Of a stretch of DNA of 32,369 nt, positions 31,168 to 32,369 are shown in pieces. Location: positions 1-32,369 of the forward strand of contig CAYLSM010000027.1 in the NCBI GenBank assembly GCA_964386505.1, in the 5' to 3' direction. The DNA comes from JAJFUG01 sp964386505. Lineage in GTDB: Bacteria > Gemmatimonadota > Glassbacteria > GWA2-58-10. Position 1 is the first letter of the stretch, and each line of letters opens with the position of its first letter. Both the position numbers and the translations under genes were made by a program. The notes beneath the pieces were generated by a model. That model made no database searches, was not told the DNA's origin, and saw only the letters and a program-made list of their open reading frames with translations.

Positions 31168-31953
31168 TCAGCCCGGACGCGGCAGAATGCGGTCGATCAG
31201 ACGGTCTCTCAGGCCGCGCGGCAGGAGCCGGGTCACGAGCTGCAGAAGGTGCACCTCGGGGTTTATCACAATCAGAAACCGGCCGCGACTGCATTTTTTC
31301 AGAATCCGCCGGGCCGCAGTCTCCGGTGAGAGCAGCCCACGGGGGGCTTTTTTCCGCATCCAGGCGGGCTGGTCGGACAGCTCCTGCGCGTACTGGGGCG
31401 TGAGCATGTCGCCGGGACAGGCTACAGACACCGCTATGTCACGGTGCAGAAGCTCCCTTCGCAGGGACTCGGCAAAAGCGACAATCCCGGCCTTGGAGGC
31501 CGCGTAAACCGCATAGCCGGCCGGCCCCACCAGGCCGAACCCGGAGGAAATAATCAGCAGACGGCCTCCCGGGGCCACGAGGGACAGGAACACGTGCGCG
31601 CAGAGGATCGTGCCCCGGAGGTTGGTCTCCAGGTCCACTGTCAGATCGGTCCCGCTTTTGAAATCCTCCACGAGGCCCGGAGTGACTGTCCCGGCATTGA
31701 GGATCAGGAAATCCAGCGCCCCGAAACGTTCTTTTATCTCCAGAGCCACCCGCCGGAGCCCGGCCTCGTCGCGGATATCGCAGGCGAATCCCTCGGCGGC
31801 GCCTCCCGCGTTCCGAACCGCCTCGACCGCCCGCTCAAGACAGTCACGGCGCCTGGCCAGGAGCGCAACTGAATAGCCACGCCCCGAAAGCTCCAGAGCC
31901 AGGGCCAGCCCCAGCCCGGAGGAACCCCCGGTGATCAGCGCGGTTTTCGGCAT
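31168..31953 (-). CDS. Short-chain dehydrogenase/reductase, 3-ketodihydrosphingosine reductase-like
   Basis: 261 residues, classical SDR. The NAD(P) motif TALITGGSSGLGLALA is at the N-terminus. The downstream motifs are LNAG, SSGFGLVGPAGYAVYAASKAG with the Ser, Tyr-x3-Lys (YAASK) catalytic set, and VSVACPGDMLTPQ. The C-terminal part RGRFLIVINPEVHLLQLVTRLLPR resembles the tail of the KDSR/DHRS7 group, which reduces the 3-keto group of 3-ketodihydrosphingosine. The location next to a serine-palmitoyltransferase-like gene fits that reaction. Substrate is inferred from context. The start ATG has a G-rich ribosome site 8 bases upstream. Confidence 0.85.
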   Translation of the reverse strand: MPKTALITGGSSGLGLALALELSGRGYSVALLARRRDCLERAVEAVRNAGGAAEGFACDIRDEAGLRRVALEIKERFGALDFLILNAGTVTPGLVEDFKSGTDLTVDLETNLRGTILCAHVFLSLVAPGGRLLIISSGFGLVGPAGYAVYAASKAGIVAFAESLRRELLHRDIAVSVACPGDMLTPQYAQELSDQPAWMRKKAPRGLLSPETAARRILKKCSRGRFLIVINPEVHLLQLVTRLLPRGLRDRLIDRILPRPG

Positions 31954-31989
31954 GCTGTCATCCCCCTGCGGCGCAGCGACGGAAACGGC

Positions 31990-32369
31990 TCAGGCGTTTT
32001 GAAGGCCCAGTTCGGACATGCTCCGTGCAATGGTTTCGAGCGTGTAATGTATCTGCTCCTCGGTGTGCGTGCTGCTGATGAAAAAGCGCAGCCGGGCGGC
32101 GTTTTCCGCCACCGAGGGATAGGTGAGCGGCAACACGTTGATCCCCTGTTCGTAGAGGGCGTGGCGCAGGACGAAACAGCGCGCCGCCGGCCCCAGGATC
32201 AGCGGGATTATCGCGGAGTCACGGCTGGCGCCGGTGTTCCAGCCGCGGGCTGCGGCCTCCTCCAGGAACAGGCGCGACAGGGCTTGGAGACGTTGCACCC
32301 GCTGCGGCTCCTGGCGCAGGATACGCAGGGCGGCCAGGGCCGCGGCCGCATCCGGCGGGCTGATCCCGA
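31990..32369 (-). CDS. Alpha-oxoamine synthase, serine palmitoyltransferase-like, partial (N-terminus outside window)
   Basis: About 126 C-terminal residues are present. GISPPDAAAALAALRIL follows the active-site region in this family, then SAIIPLILG, LRHALYEQGINVLPLTYPSV and AARLRFFISSTHTEEQIHYT. These are the conserved small-domain features of PLP-dependent alpha-oxoamine synthases (KBL, BioF, HemA, SPT). The YPSV...ARLRFFISSTHTEEQI form is closest to what I recall of bacterial serine palmitoyltransferases. The reaction would be condensation of serine with a fatty acyl thioester to 3-ketosphinganine. The catalytic lysine lies outside the window. The SDR gene starts 36 bp downstream. Confidence 0.85.
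   Translation of the reverse strand, partial: GISPPDAAAALAALRILRQEPQRVQRLQALSRLFLEEAAARGWNTGASRDSAIIPLILGPAARCFVLRHALYEQGINVLPLTYPSVAENAARLRFFISSTHTEEQIHYTLETIARSMSELGLQNA

Overview
The window is a GC-rich bacterial chromosome segment, densely coded and with no plasmid or phage genes. The gene mix is secreted and Tat-exported enzymes, a CBM9/DUF5916 outer-membrane barrel, a Gfo/Idh/MocA oxidoreductase, a DevBCA/TolC-type exporter and bacterial sphingolipid genes. It would fit a Gram-negative, possibly uncultured lineage of the Fibrobacterota-Chlorobiota-Bacteroidota/Gemmatimonadota/Latescibacterota kind. That placement is an inference from gene content only.

Left part (1-4.5 kb, minus strand): mnmG (cut by the window edge), two parS-like 16-mers, mnmE, a PP-loop tRNA-thiolation-like protein and a compact BadF/HgdC-type ATPase. 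mnmE and mnmG beside ParB-binding sites are typical of origin-proximal DNA, so parA/parB would be expected further left. A DnaA-box pair at 13.13-13.16 kb is a weak further hint.

Middle (4.8-16.8 kb, mostly plus strand): a secreted LysM-like/amidase protein, rubrerythrin with its own promoter and a strong terminator, a cluster of small palindromes, an inverted, apparently less GC-rich TPR gene, a class V aminotransferase followed by a secreted alpha/beta hydrolase and a Tat-exported Gfo/Idh/MocA protein, a divergently transcribed EamA transporter, and a large membrane protein with a degenerate spermidine-synthase-like core.

Putative island (16.96-22.49 kb): tRNA-Phe(GAA) with its own promoter is followed 5.5 kb later by an imperfect copy (22 of 24 bases) of its 3' end. 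This is the signature of a tRNA-targeted integration. The enclosed DNA carries a CBM9/DUF5916 barrel, a large carbohydrate-active-looking lipoprotein and a beta-propeller gene fragment. No integrase is left.

Right part (22.57-32.37 kb, all minus strand) holds the most interesting system. In transcription order it reads: serine palmitoyltransferase-like alpha-oxoamine synthase (partial), SDR ketoreductase, GNAT-fold acyltransferase resembling bacterial ceramide synthase, TolC-like outer-membrane protein, HlyD/DevB adaptor, GT21-like glycosyltransferase, two DevC-type permeases, and a DevA-type ATPase fused to a cyclic-nucleotide-binding domain. Several junctions overlap as ATGA. I read this as a synthesis, glycosylation and trans-envelope export locus for a (glyco)sphingolipid, built like the cyanobacterial heterocyst-glycolipid exporter DevBCA-HgdD. 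The individual family calls are solid. The combined function is inferred.
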